Source of the DNA: a bacterium
GTDB lineage: Bacteria; Elusimicrobiota; Elusimicrobia; UBA1565; UBA9628
Assembly (NCBI GenBank): GCA_021799485.1
Contig: JAJZAK010000006.1
Coordinates: 1-64,000, forward strand
Reading direction: 5' to 3'
Length of the DNA: 64,000 bases
In this document: in pieces, positions 16,580 to 24,641 of the stretch
Layout of the letters: each line of letters begins with the position of its first letter
Numbering within the stretch: position 1 is the stretch's first letter
Program-made: the position numbers and the translations under genes
Notes under the pieces: model-generated
Told to the model about the DNA's origin: nothing
Databases searched by the model: none
The model's input: the letters and a program-made list of their open reading frames with translations, nothing else

Positions 16580-17833
16580 TTACAAGCTCGACTGCTTGAG
16601 GAGGTCGACGAGCGCGGTCAAGGTGACGAGCTGGGCGCTCGGCTGGGGAAGGCGGTTGAGGAGGCTCACGGTCCCGCTCCATTTCTTCAGGCTTTCCCGG
16701 AACTCTTGCCGGCGGTTTTCGAGGGCGGCGAGGAGCTTGCGGCGCGATGCCGTGGAGACATCTCGATGGGCGGCCTTGTAGTCGCGGCGGGCCTGGTGGT
16801 ACTGGGCGAACGAAAGCTCGATGGAGCGCTTGAGCGTCTCGAGCCGCTCCCGCATCGCGGTCCAGGCGCTGGCGTGGGGAGCCGTCGCCTCGCGGGGCGC
16901 GAATTTCTCGGAGAGGGCCCGCAGCTCCACCTCAAGACGAGCCTTCACGATGAGCGATTCCGGGGTGCGCTTCAAGTTCGAGACGAGGCCCAGAGGGCGC
17001 ATGGCCAGCAGCCACCACTTCGTCGCGTCGAATTGATGGGCCCGCAGGCCGTTGCGGTAGTCGGCGGGAAACCGATGATGGAAGTTGTGATAGCCTTCCC
17101 CGAAGGTGACGATCCCCAGCCAGGCGTTGTCGCGGGCGGTGTTGTCGAGGGAATAGGGCCTGGATCCGTAAAGATGCGCCGCTGAATTGATGAGGAAGGT
17201 CATGTGCTCAACGAGGACCACGCGCAGAAAACCGCCCCAGAGAAGCCCTGCCAGGGGGTGGCCAAAGGCCAAGCCGACGAGCGTGGGGAGGACAAAGCCC
17301 GCCGTTATGGCGATCGACAGATAATGCTTGTCCTGCCAGACGGCGAGCGGGTTTTTGAGCAGGTCGGGGATGTTTTGAAAGCGCACGCTGCGCGGTCGCG
17401 GGTTCTTCAAGAGAATCCATCCCATGTGGGCGTAGAAGCCGCCTTTGAGAATATTGTAGGGGTCTTCTTCCTGGTCCACGAACTGGTGGTGGTATCGGTG
17501 ATCCGAGGACCAGTGGAGAACCGTATTCTCGAAGGCCGCGGCGCCGAAGATCAGATAGAAAAGTTGGAGAGGCTTCGAGCATTCGTAGGTCTTGTGGGAG
17601 AAATAGCGGTGGTAGCCCGCGGTGATCGAAAGCCCCGAGAGGATGTACATGACGGCGAAGATGGCGAGGTCCGCGGCGCGAACGCCGTTATAGTGGACAT
17701 ACAGCGCCGTTCCGGCGAAGGCGACGATCGGCGTGACGGTGAGGAAAAGGACGTTGCCAAGGTCGATCGGACGTTTTGTCGCGGTTAAAGAAGCGTTTTG
17801 ATCGATCAATTGAGTGGACATATTTTGGTTCAT
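16580..17833 (-). CDS. Delta-9-type acyl-CoA / acyl-lipid fatty acid desaturase
   Basis: 417 residues. The three histidine boxes of membrane desaturases are present: H75-RYFS-H80, H112-RYHH116, and GEGYHNFHH (His249, 252, 253), plus the extra His220 of NSAAH. Hydrophobic stretches between them fit the usual four-helix topology. The enzyme is a di-iron oxygenase that inserts a cis double bond into saturated acyl chains and needs O2, which fits with other oxygen-linked genes here. The C-terminal 115 residues (about 300-417) form a charged helical or coiled-coil extension not typical of the family. It begins 6 bp after the inositol-monophosphatase stop, so the two are probably co-transcribed. 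Confidence 0.9.
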   Translation of the reverse strand: MNQNMSTQLIDQNASLTATKRPIDLGNVLFLTVTPIVAFAGTALYVHYNGVRAADLAIFAVMYILSGLSITAGYHRYFSHKTYECSKPLQLFYLIFGAAAFENTVLHWSSDHRYHHQFVDQEEDPYNILKGGFYAHMGWILLKNPRPRSVRFQNIPDLLKNPLAVWQDKHYLSIAITAGFVLPTLVGLAFGHPLAGLLWGGFLRVVLVEHMTFLINSAAHLYGSRPYSLDNTARDNAWLGIVTFGEGYHNFHHRFPADYRNGLRAHQFDATKWWLLAMRPLGLVSNLKRTPESLIVKARLEVELRALSEKFAPREATAPHASAWTAMRERLETLKRSIELSFAQYHQARRDYKAAHRDVSTASRRKLLAALENRRQEFRESLKKWSGTVSLLNRLPQPSAQLVTLTALVDLLKQSSL

Positions 17834-17839
17834 TATACG

Positions 17840-18640
17840 CTATTTGCCGGCCCCCGTTCGAAGAATTTTGAGCATCCCGGCATGCAGGAGGCCGTTTGTC
17901 GCCAAGGTTTCTCGGCCGAAGCGCCGCCAGCGGTTTCCCCATGGATTTCCGGAAAAATCGCTGACGCGCCCGCCTGCCTCCTCGACAAGGAGAAGACCCG
18001 CCGCGACGTCCCAAGGGTTGAGGCTGAATTCCCAATAGCCGTCGGCTCGTCCGGAGGCGATCCAGGCCATGTCGAGCGCGGCGGAGCCGCTGCGCCGGAC
18101 GTCGTGGGATCGCACCATGAAGCGCCTGTAGAATTCGACGTAAAAACGGGAGCGTTCCGCCCTGTCGTAGGCGAAGCCCGTCAACAGCAGCGATTCCGAG
18201 AGTCCGCGGGTCCTGCTGACGCGCGCGGGGCGGCCGTTGAGGCGGGCGCCCCGGCCGCGCTCGGCCGTGAAGCGCTCATCCCGGAAAGGGTCATAAACCC
18301 CCGCCAGGATGGGCCTTCCGCGCCGCAAGAGCGCGATCGAGACGCAGGCCGCGGGATAGCCGTGCGCGTAATTGGTCGTCCCGTCCAGCGGGTCGATGAC
18401 CCAGAGGAATTCCGCGTCCTCGCGCCGCCGATGCTTTTCTTCGGCGACGATCCCGTGGGAAGGGAAGCGCTTTTCGAGCAGATCGACGATGAAAGACTGG
18501 CTTTGAAGATCCGCCTGGGTCAGGAGATCGGCGCGTCCCTTGTAGCTGATGGAGACATGGCCGAAATGGCGCAAAAGGAGGCGGCCGGCCCCGTCGAGGG
18601 CGCGGTCCAGCGCGGCTTTAAACGGCCGAAGGTCGGACAT
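17840..18640 (-). CDS. suhB: Inositol monophosphatase family protein
   Basis: 266 residues, the usual family length. Metal-binding motifs: EE at 67-68, VIDPLDGTTN (Asp83, Asp86) and NPWDVAAG (about 206-213). These enzymes remove phosphate from myo-inositol-1-phosphate or related sugar phosphates with Mg2+; bacterial SuhB also acts in ribosomal RNA antitermination. Which role applies cannot be told from sequence. It is followed by the desaturase gene after 6 bp and is divergent from the EF-P gene with 72 bp between them. Confidence 0.88.
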   Translation of the reverse strand: MSDLRPFKAALDRALDGAGRLLLRHFGHVSISYKGRADLLTQADLQSQSFIVDLLEKRFPSHGIVAEEKHRRREDAEFLWVIDPLDGTTNYAHGYPAACVSIALLRRGRPILAGVYDPFRDERFTAERGRGARLNGRPARVSRTRGLSESLLLTGFAYDRAERSRFYVEFYRRFMVRSHDVRRSGSAALDMAWIASGRADGYWEFSLNPWDVAAGLLLVEEAGGRVSDFSGNPWGNRWRRFGRETLATNGLLHAGMLKILRTGAGK

Positions 18641-18712
18641 CGCGGCATTCTACCAAACGGAAACCGCCGGCCCCTTGAAGAGGACGGCGCGGCTTTGGCA
18701 AGATGGAATCGA

Positions 18713-19399
18713 ATGATCCCGGCTTGCGAACTCAGAAACGGCGCCGTGGTGCGGCTTGACGGCGCGTTCTACAAGGTCGTCGAGTCCGTCGGCCACGCGG
18801 GCGGCGGCCGGGCCGGCGCCATGGTGCACGCCAAGCTGCGGGAGCTTTCAACCGGCCGCGTGATCGAACGGCGCTGGAACACCGACGACAAGGTCGACGA
18901 GGCCGCGGTCGAGCGCGTCACGATGCAGATGCTCTTCCGCGAGGGGGATGTCTTCACCTTCATGAACCCGCGGACCTACGACCAAATCCCGATCCCCGCC
19001 GCCATCGCGGGCCCGGCGGCCGCCTTCCTCAAGGAAAATGACGAGTGCGAGATCGAGTTCTTCGAGTCAAAGCCCCTCTCTCTTCATTACGCGCCGACGG
19101 TGGACATGACGGTCTCCTCCACGGGACAGGGGCTCAAGGGCCGCACGGAATCCACTCTCAAGGAAGCCGTGCTCGACAACGGCATGACGGCGCTCGTCCC
19201 CCAATTCATCAAGGAGGGGGATCGCGTGCGCATCGAGGTCGAGACTGGAAAATATCTCGACCGCGTGACGGAGCATGAGACGAAGGGCGCCAAGTTCACG
19301 ACGGCCGCGGCGCCTCAGCGGGCCGAGCCCAAGGCGCCTCCCAAGACGGAAGCCCCCGAAAAGTCCCGGACAAAGCCGTCCAAAACCGACAGGAGCTGA
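18713..19399 (+). CDS. efp: Elongation factor P with Arg-tipped loop and basic C-terminal tail
   Basis: 228 residues from this ATG; the open frame continues upstream but over the divergent gene. The three EF-P domains are clear (AKLRELSTG, TFMNPRTYDQIPI, SSTGQGLKGRTESTLKEA, VPQFIKEGDRVRI). The loop that reaches the ribosomal P-site is HAGGGRAGAM, placing Arg33 where the modified Lys or Arg sits. Normal EF-P ends around residue 187; here about 38 extra residues rich in Pro, Ala and Lys follow. EF-P relieves stalling at polyproline. No EarP, EpmA, EpmB or YmfI gene is in the window. Confidence 0.93.
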   Translation: MIPACELRNGAVVRLDGAFYKVVESVGHAGGGRAGAMVHAKLRELSTGRVIERRWNTDDKVDEAAVERVTMQMLFREGDVFTFMNPRTYDQIPIPAAIAGPAAAFLKENDECEIEFFESKPLSLHYAPTVDMTVSSTGQGLKGRTESTLKEAVLDNGMTALVPQFIKEGDRVRIEVETGKYLDRVTEHETKGAKFTTAAAPQRAEPKAPPKTEAPEKSRTKPSKTDRS

Positions 19400-19422
19400 T
19401 CGGCTTGGCTCCGGCGCCCGCG

Positions 19423-20310
19423 TCAGCGGGACGGGGCGGGGACGAGAAAGATGTCGGCGGGGCAGCTGCCGCGAGGCTGAGGCACAAGCATCTTCCCCAA
19501 TTGCTCGGGCGCGAGGAGCTGGCTGGCAAGCCCTATATTGACTTCGGATAAAATCTCCCTGCCGTCCCCTTGACGGGAACAGTCGAAGCCGACGTCGGCG
19601 GCGCTTCCAGGACCGTAGTCGGCCTCAAAAGCCTTGGCCAAGTCGGCAAGCTCGACGGTCTGGCCGGCGTGCCCGGCCAGGAAATTCCCGAAATTCGATT
19701 GCGCGACGGCTCTGACGAGGGCTCCGGCCCGATTGAAGAATTCCTCGGGAGAGTAGCCCGAGCAACTGCCGTGGCGGTACCACTCGTGCCACTCCAGGCA
19801 GGACTGGGGATTGGCCCCGGGCATCACGGCGGCGAGCCCCGAGAGCGCCGCTTGTGAAAGCCCGGGATTGGGCATCTGGCACCATTGATGTGACTGGTCG
19901 AGGGATTCGATGTCGGGGGAGACGCCGCAGAAGCCATAGCTATGCTGGGAATCGTGACTTTGGTTGGGCCAGAGCCCATGTAGGATGAGGTGTTTCGCCG
20001 CGAAGCCGTCGGGGGAGTGAAAGGCGAAGCCGCATTCCGCGAGATCGGGATGTTGTTCGCAGAAGGCGGGCAACCACGTCAGGGCCAGAACATAATTGTC
20101 GAAATGACCGGCTACGGGGCCGTTTCCCGCGGAGTCCTGCTCCATGAGAGCGTCGTTGGAGAGGCGCCATTGAGAGGAATCAATCCGGCTCAGGGATGAG
20201 GCCGCGGCGGCGGCGGTTTCCTCGTCGCCCGCGCGGACTGGTTGGATGATAAAAGCGACTGCCGCCGCCAGCAAGATCGGAGCCCATTTTCTAATCGGCA
20301 TATTATTCAT
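19423..20310 (-). CDS. Secreted ribonuclease T2 family protein
   Basis: 295 residues. The ATG at 20310 gives a signal peptide (basic start, hydrophobic ILLAAAVAFIIQPVRA). Both catalytic blocks are intact: LILHGLWPN (CAS I, His at about 111) and EWHEWYRHGSC (CAS II, catalytic Glu and His at about 166-170). Cysteines are numerous, as expected for a disulfide-bonded periplasmic or secreted enzyme. RNase T2 cleaves RNA without base specificity through a 2',3'-cyclic intermediate and in bacteria usually serves nutrient scavenging. It is the last gene of a minus-strand series of exported proteins, converging on efp. Confidence 0.9.
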   Translation of the reverse strand: MNNMPIRKWAPILLAAAVAFIIQPVRAGDEETAAAAASSLSRIDSSQWRLSNDALMEQDSAGNGPVAGHFDNYVLALTWLPAFCEQHPDLAECGFAFHSPDGFAAKHLILHGLWPNQSHDSQHSYGFCGVSPDIESLDQSHQWCQMPNPGLSQAALSGLAAVMPGANPQSCLEWHEWYRHGSCSGYSPEEFFNRAGALVRAVAQSNFGNFLAGHAGQTVELADLAKAFEADYGPGSAADVGFDCSRQGDGREILSEVNIGLASQLLAPEQLGKMLVPQPRGSCPADIFLVPAPSR

Positions 20311-20420
20311 TCTCACTCTCGCTCATGAAATAGTCGCGAATGCGCAGCAAGAATAAGCCCGAACGTTTCGACTGTCAAGGGCCTTCGCCCGCGGCGAGAA
20401 CGAGACGCGCCAAGCGCGAC

Positions 20421-21323
20421 TCATGGCCGCCCTGGAAGGAACCCCGACGAATGCCTCGCAACGACGCGCCAGCGCGGGTCGACATAGAGGTTGTAGAGGG
20501 GCTTGAAAGCGGCGTCGTCCGCGGGTTTGGCGGAACGGATGAAATCAGCGGTTCCGCCGGCGGCGGGGAAGGCCGTGACGAGGAGGTGGCGTCCGCCGCG
20601 GAAGACCTCGTAGATCAAAAGCGGCGCGCCATCCTCCGCGGCGCCCGGGACGGAACGCATGTCGAAAAGATGGGTCCTCACGGACGCCGAAACCTTCCGG
20701 CCCTCCGGCGTTTCCCACGTCACATCGTCCTCAAGGCGGCCGAGGGGCGTGGCCGTCGGTTCGAGCCGGGCGGCGGCTGAAGGCGCTCCCGAGACGCCGA
20801 TCAGCCGATATAAGACCGCCGTCAGGTTGGAAGTGAACTCGCCTGCCGGGGGCTCGGGGCCGAATGTCCCCGCGGGAAGCCCGAGACGCTCGTCGATTCG
20901 CGCCTCGATCCAGCGCCGACCCTTGAGCCCATAGGGCGTCTGGAGTTGGGAAAAAAGATAGCCGTAGGTGTGCATCATCCCCGCGGGGGCATGGGCGACT
21001 CCGGCCGTGACGCGCCGCGGGATGCCCAGTCCCTTCATGACCCCGGGCGGCAGGATGTCGGCTTTCGCGTTCGCATCCAGGAGATTCGAATCGGTCCAGC
21101 ACTTGCGGGAGACCTCGGCCGCGATGCGCAGGCGTTGCGGCAACCCCGGTAGGACGTCCTGCAGTTGGGTCGCCGTCTGCCCTTGCATCAGCCTGGCATA
21201 AAGCGCGGCGTAGGCAGCGTAGGCCTCGGGGCCTTCAAGCGTCGCCGCGTGAGCGACAGGAGCCGCGGCGGCGGTCGCGGAGACGAAAGCCAGCGATAGG
21301 GCGGCGCCGACCCTCAAATCCAT
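20421..21323 (-). CDS. Hypothetical secreted protein
   Basis: 300 residues, family not recognised. Residues 1-26 form a typical signal peptide (hydrophobic SLAFVSATAAAAPVAHA with an A-x-A site). The mature part has a segment with MMHTYGYLFSQLQTPYG and a C-terminal beta-rich region (LLIYEVFRGGRHLLVTAF), and ends with YNLYVDPRWRVVARH. A single Cys is visible (KCW). It follows the thioredoxin-fold gene by 16 bp in the same direction, so it is probably in one transcript. Periplasmic location is likely; function is unknown. Confidence 0.7.
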   Translation of the reverse strand: MDLRVGAALSLAFVSATAAAAPVAHAATLEGPEAYAAYAALYARLMQGQTATQLQDVLPGLPQRLRIAAEVSRKCWTDSNLLDANAKADILPPGVMKGLGIPRRVTAGVAHAPAGMMHTYGYLFSQLQTPYGLKGRRWIEARIDERLGLPAGTFGPEPPAGEFTSNLTAVLYRLIGVSGAPSAAARLEPTATPLGRLEDDVTWETPEGRKVSASVRTHLFDMRSVPGAAEDGAPLLIYEVFRGGRHLLVTAFPAAGGTADFIRSAKPADDAAFKPLYNLYVDPRWRVVARHSSGFLPGRP

Positions 21324-21339
21324 GGCGTTCAGTTTAAGT

Positions 21340-21852
21340 TTAAGGCAAGCCGAAATTGCGGCGCTCGATTCCCCGCAACTCGGCGGGGTCGGAAGGCGGA
21401 GAGCTCTCCGGCAGTCCGAAAGTCTTGCTCAGGATGCGCCCTTGCGCGTCCGAGACGTAGGCCGTCGGAACTCCGTCTTGGGGGAAAAGCGCGCCGGGAT
21501 CGAGCAGAGTCCCCGGCCCGAAATACGCCGCGTAGGCGCGGACGGCCCGATCGGTATCGTCTCCCACGATGACGCGGGCGGTGACGCCGCGGCGGCGCAC
21601 GTCGTCTTCGACCGCTTTGATGACGGGGCCGGACCGGCGGCAGTGCGGGCACCACGGAGAGACATAGACGGTGAGGCACCTTGGAGTGGGGCAGGCATCC
21701 AAGACGACCGTCCCCGGAGAGCCTAGGACGGGCAATTCGATTTTGGGCATGACGCCGTGCGCGCCCGATGACGCCCTTCCGGACCAGAGAGCGCCGACGA
21801 GAATGGCGAGAGCGGCGATGGCCGGCCAAGAAACGGCGCGAGAAGGTTTCAT
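21340..21852 (-). CDS. Thioredoxin-fold disulfide protein (CPHC)
   Basis: 170 residues. An N-terminal hydrophobic segment (about 9-25) is a signal anchor or signal peptide. The thioredoxin-fold strand LTVYVSPWCPHCRRSGPVI carries the CPHC active site typical of DsbA/DsbC-type oxidoreductases, and a cis-Pro loop follows (DGVPTAYV). A second Cys pair (DACPTPRC) lies just before the fold. It should exchange disulfides in the periplasm, which fits the Cys-rich secreted RNase T2 two genes downstream. It begins after the FIST gene with a 91-bp gap; same strand. Confidence 0.78.
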   Translation of the reverse strand: MKPSRAVSWPAIAALAILVGALWSGRASSGAHGVMPKIELPVLGSPGTVVLDACPTPRCLTVYVSPWCPHCRRSGPVIKAVEDDVRRRGVTARVIVGDDTDRAVRAYAAYFGPGTLLDPGALFPQDGVPTAYVSDAQGRILSKTFGLPESSPPSDPAELRGIERRNFGLP

Positions 21853-21943
21853 GCCGGCGACGGAGAATTTTCTTCAGGCCGGATTTGAGCCGCAGCGATG
21901 CAGGAGGCTTCCGCGAAGAAGAGCGCGGCCGTGGAGAGCGGCA

Positions 21944-23125
21944 TCAGCTGATGACGACGAGGCTCGAGGTATAGCCATGGACGTAATTGCGGCCCAGCAC
22001 GGGGCCGATCTCGCCATTGGCGAAGAATCCCGCCAAGGGGATGGGCCCCAAGATCTTTTGAATGAGGGCGCTGTCATGGTCCGGCTTGCCGTAAAGGCCG
22101 CGCCCGCGCCCGCAACAACTCGCGAGAATGGCGCCGTAAGGAATCCCCGGCTTGAGAGACAAGCCTTCCAGCCATTCCCGCAAATCATCCGCCGAGGTCT
22201 TGGCGTCGCGCACCTGAAATTGGATGGTTTGGCCCGGACGCGGCTCGGCTCCCAGGGCCATGGCGCCGTTAGGGGGGTCGAATCCTAGGATGTTGCGCAC
22301 GAGGAAGTCTCCCGCTTTGAAATCGCGGCGCCTTTCGTCCATGAGAATGCCGGCGAAGAGAGAGCGTCGGGCGAGAGCCTGTTCCCGAGGGGAGATCCCT
22401 TCCAAGGTTTCCTTAAGGGTCTCGAGAGCGGGGCGGCCGCCGAGTTGGTAGACCAAGTTCTCCGAGGCCTTGGTCACGATCCAGGGCTTGCCGATGGGCC
22501 GGCAACCCTGGGCGACGGCGACATTGAAATCGATATCGCCCGTCAGAGCGCAGCCGACGAGGCCCTCGGCAAAGACATCCGCGCCTAGAAGAAGCCAGCT
22601 TGGCTTGCCGATAGCGAAGCCGGAGGCCAAACCCCCGATGGCGGGAGCGCCCGGATAGGCCGCATTGAAAAGGGCCAGGGAGGCATCGACGTCGAAGCTC
22701 GCCGGATCGGCGAAGAGGAGAAATCGGGGCTTCTCGGTCGGGTAGACGTCAAGGGCTTCGATGAGCTTGGCGGGGCTTTCAAGGGCGGCCAATTCGCGTG
22801 AGGAGAAATAAAAGGTTTTGATTTTCGCGTCCGGAGCCGAGAGGGCGAAGGCCGAGACGGCGGGGGAGAACTCGATCTCCCTTGACCCGCCGATGACGCC
22901 GCTGGCGTTGACGGCTGCTATTTCGCGGGAGGGGATGACCTCCCGCGCGGCGGCGGCAAGCTCGACGGGCTTGAGACCGGGAAAAAGATCCGCGACAAAG
23001 AGGATCAGAAGATCGCAGGACGCGCCCTCCAAGCCGCGCGCGGCGACGGATGCGGCCTCTTGGACGGCCTCGCGCCAATCCGCGCCGGTGGAAAGCGCCG
23101 CCCCAAATCTTTTGGGCCTCGTCAC
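21944..23125 (-). CDS. FIST domain protein (FIST_N + FIST_C)
   Basis: 393 residues, the length of a stand-alone FIST protein. The N-terminal part has CDLLILFVADLF and the alternating beta-strand pattern with IAAVNASGVIGGSREIEF; the middle holds PAIGGLASG and EGLVGCALTGDI; the C-terminal FIST_C part ends with GPIPLAGFFANGEIGPV and NYVHGYTSSLVV. FIST domains are thought to bind small ligands, perhaps amino acids, and are usually joined to signalling modules. No kinase or cyclase domain is fused or adjacent here. It starts just downstream of the phospholipase-D-like gene. Confidence 0.85.
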   Translation of the reverse strand: MTRPKRFGAALSTGADWREAVQEAASVAARGLEGASCDLLILFVADLFPGLKPVELAAAAREVIPSREIAAVNASGVIGGSREIEFSPAVSAFALSAPDAKIKTFYFSSRELAALESPAKLIEALDVYPTEKPRFLLFADPASFDVDASLALFNAAYPGAPAIGGLASGFAIGKPSWLLLGADVFAEGLVGCALTGDIDFNVAVAQGCRPIGKPWIVTKASENLVYQLGGRPALETLKETLEGISPREQALARRSLFAGILMDERRRDFKAGDFLVRNILGFDPPNGAMALGAEPRPGQTIQFQVRDAKTSADDLREWLEGLSLKPGIPYGAILASCCGRGRGLYGKPDHDSALIQKILGPIPLAGFFANGEIGPVLGRNYVHGYTSSLVVIS

Positions 23126-23134
23126 AGCCCTATT

Positions 23135-24613
23135 TTACAACGTAGGCAGGCCGCCGCGAAGGGCGTGGATGGCGCCTTGGACGGCATGCTTCACGAAGGT
23201 CGCGCCGCGCTCGTAGCCGTAGTAGGCCACGCTGATGCCCTGATAGAGGGCCTGCTTGGGCTTGGAGGGGACGTGCTCCTGAAGATTCGCCAGCGTCAGG
23301 GGAGCCGAATCGGCGATATCCTTTAGGAACAAATCGCGGTCGAGCTGAGCCACGGCCGCGGCGTCCTGGACCTCGACATTGAGCTCGTTTTGGCTCACCT
23401 CCAGGAGCGGCATGAGATTGCCGGAGCCGACGCTTCCCCATCGTCCATCCACGGACATGGCCTTCGTATGGAACATGCGGGGGTAGGCGTAGACCTTGAC
23501 CCCGGATTGAAGGAGCTTCTTGAGGTGCCAAGCTTCGGCGCCCCCGGAAATCTTATGGTTGACATGCTCGTTATAGATGAACCGCACGTCGATCCCATGG
23601 CTCGCCGCGTCCTCGAGCGCCTGGAACACCTTGCCGTCCGTGAAGTAGCAGTTTTCAATGTAGATGTTCCGCCGGGCTTGATGAATATGCTCCAAAGCCG
23701 ACTCGCGGATGCGCCATTGCGAGTTAAGGTTGGGGTCGGTCGCGACGACTCGTGCCTTCGGAGCAGGAGAAGGCACGGTTTCCTTGGGGAAAATGTCCTT
23801 GGCCTTGGCGCCGCCCGCGGCTGTCCAGTGCTTGTCGAAATGATGGGCGAGCCTCATCGCGGCGGCGGAGCCGACGACATGGGCCGCGGCGTCGTGCCAG
23901 GAATAATTCTCGTCGTTGGGCATATAGCCGGTGGCGACCCCCTCCGTGCCGTCCATGACGAAGACCTTCCGGTGGTCCCGCTCGAGGGGGAAGAAGCCCT
24001 TGCGGCCCGCGTTGGAGTAGCGCACATCGATGCCGGCTTGGCGCATCGCATCGTACATCGCGGCCGTCCCCTGGCCTAGGGCCAACTTGCCGTCCTGCAG
24101 GTCATGCAACGGATAGATGTAACGTCCGTAGAGGTTGTCCACGAGAACCCTCACTTGGACGCCGCGATGGGAGGCGTCCATTAGGGCCCGAGCCATTTTC
24201 ATGCCGTGCGTATCCCCGCGAAATTCCATGAATTCAACGTCGAGCCGACTGGTGGCGCGGGCGGCCATGTCCAAAAGGCCCTTCTCGATTCGCGGGCTGC
24301 CGGCCCAGAACTCGACCTGTCGAACGGGGACATAGGCGGAACTGGGCTTGGCCTGGGAAAAAAGGGCCCTGGAGACGGCTTTTCTCGATCCGTCGAAAAG
24401 CGTTGAAAGAGAAGCGCCGCTCCCGAGGCTCGCGGCGGCTTCTTCGAGGATCGGAGAATGATTCGAGACCGGGATGGGCGCCCCGATCGCCGACGGAGCG
24501 GCCGCCGCCGTGATGCCGGTCGCCGTGCCGCTTGAGCCCGAGACGTCGAGAGCTCCCCAGGCGGGAGCGCCAAGAGCCAAGGTCAGGGCGCTGATCGCAT
24601 AGCGTGCCCGCAT
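23135..24613 (-). CDS. Secreted phospholipase D-like protein (two HKD motifs)
   Basis: 492 residues from the ATG at 24613, chosen because it has GGAG at good spacing and opens directly with a signal peptide (MRARYAISALTLALGAPAWG). Two catalytic motifs are intact: HRKVFVMD and HTKAMSVD, each followed by a G-S/T-x-N-like strand (GVATGYMPND, GSVGSGNLMP). The family includes cardiolipin synthases, phospholipases and nucleases. The signal peptide argues for a periplasmic or secreted phospholipid enzyme. It lies directly after the M48-like gene and before FIST in one run of minus-strand genes. Confidence 0.85.
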   Translation of the reverse strand: MRARYAISALTLALGAPAWGALDVSGSSGTATGITAAAAPSAIGAPIPVSNHSPILEEAAASLGSGASLSTLFDGSRKAVSRALFSQAKPSSAYVPVRQVEFWAGSPRIEKGLLDMAARATSRLDVEFMEFRGDTHGMKMARALMDASHRGVQVRVLVDNLYGRYIYPLHDLQDGKLALGQGTAAMYDAMRQAGIDVRYSNAGRKGFFPLERDHRKVFVMDGTEGVATGYMPNDENYSWHDAAAHVVGSAAAMRLAHHFDKHWTAAGGAKAKDIFPKETVPSPAPKARVVATDPNLNSQWRIRESALEHIHQARRNIYIENCYFTDGKVFQALEDAASHGIDVRFIYNEHVNHKISGGAEAWHLKKLLQSGVKVYAYPRMFHTKAMSVDGRWGSVGSGNLMPLLEVSQNELNVEVQDAAAVAQLDRDLFLKDIADSAPLTLANLQEHVPSKPKQALYQGISVAYYGYERGATFVKHAVQGAIHALRGGLPTL

Positions 24614-24641
24614 GGCCTGAGGTCTCCGGTAGTCCCGCATT

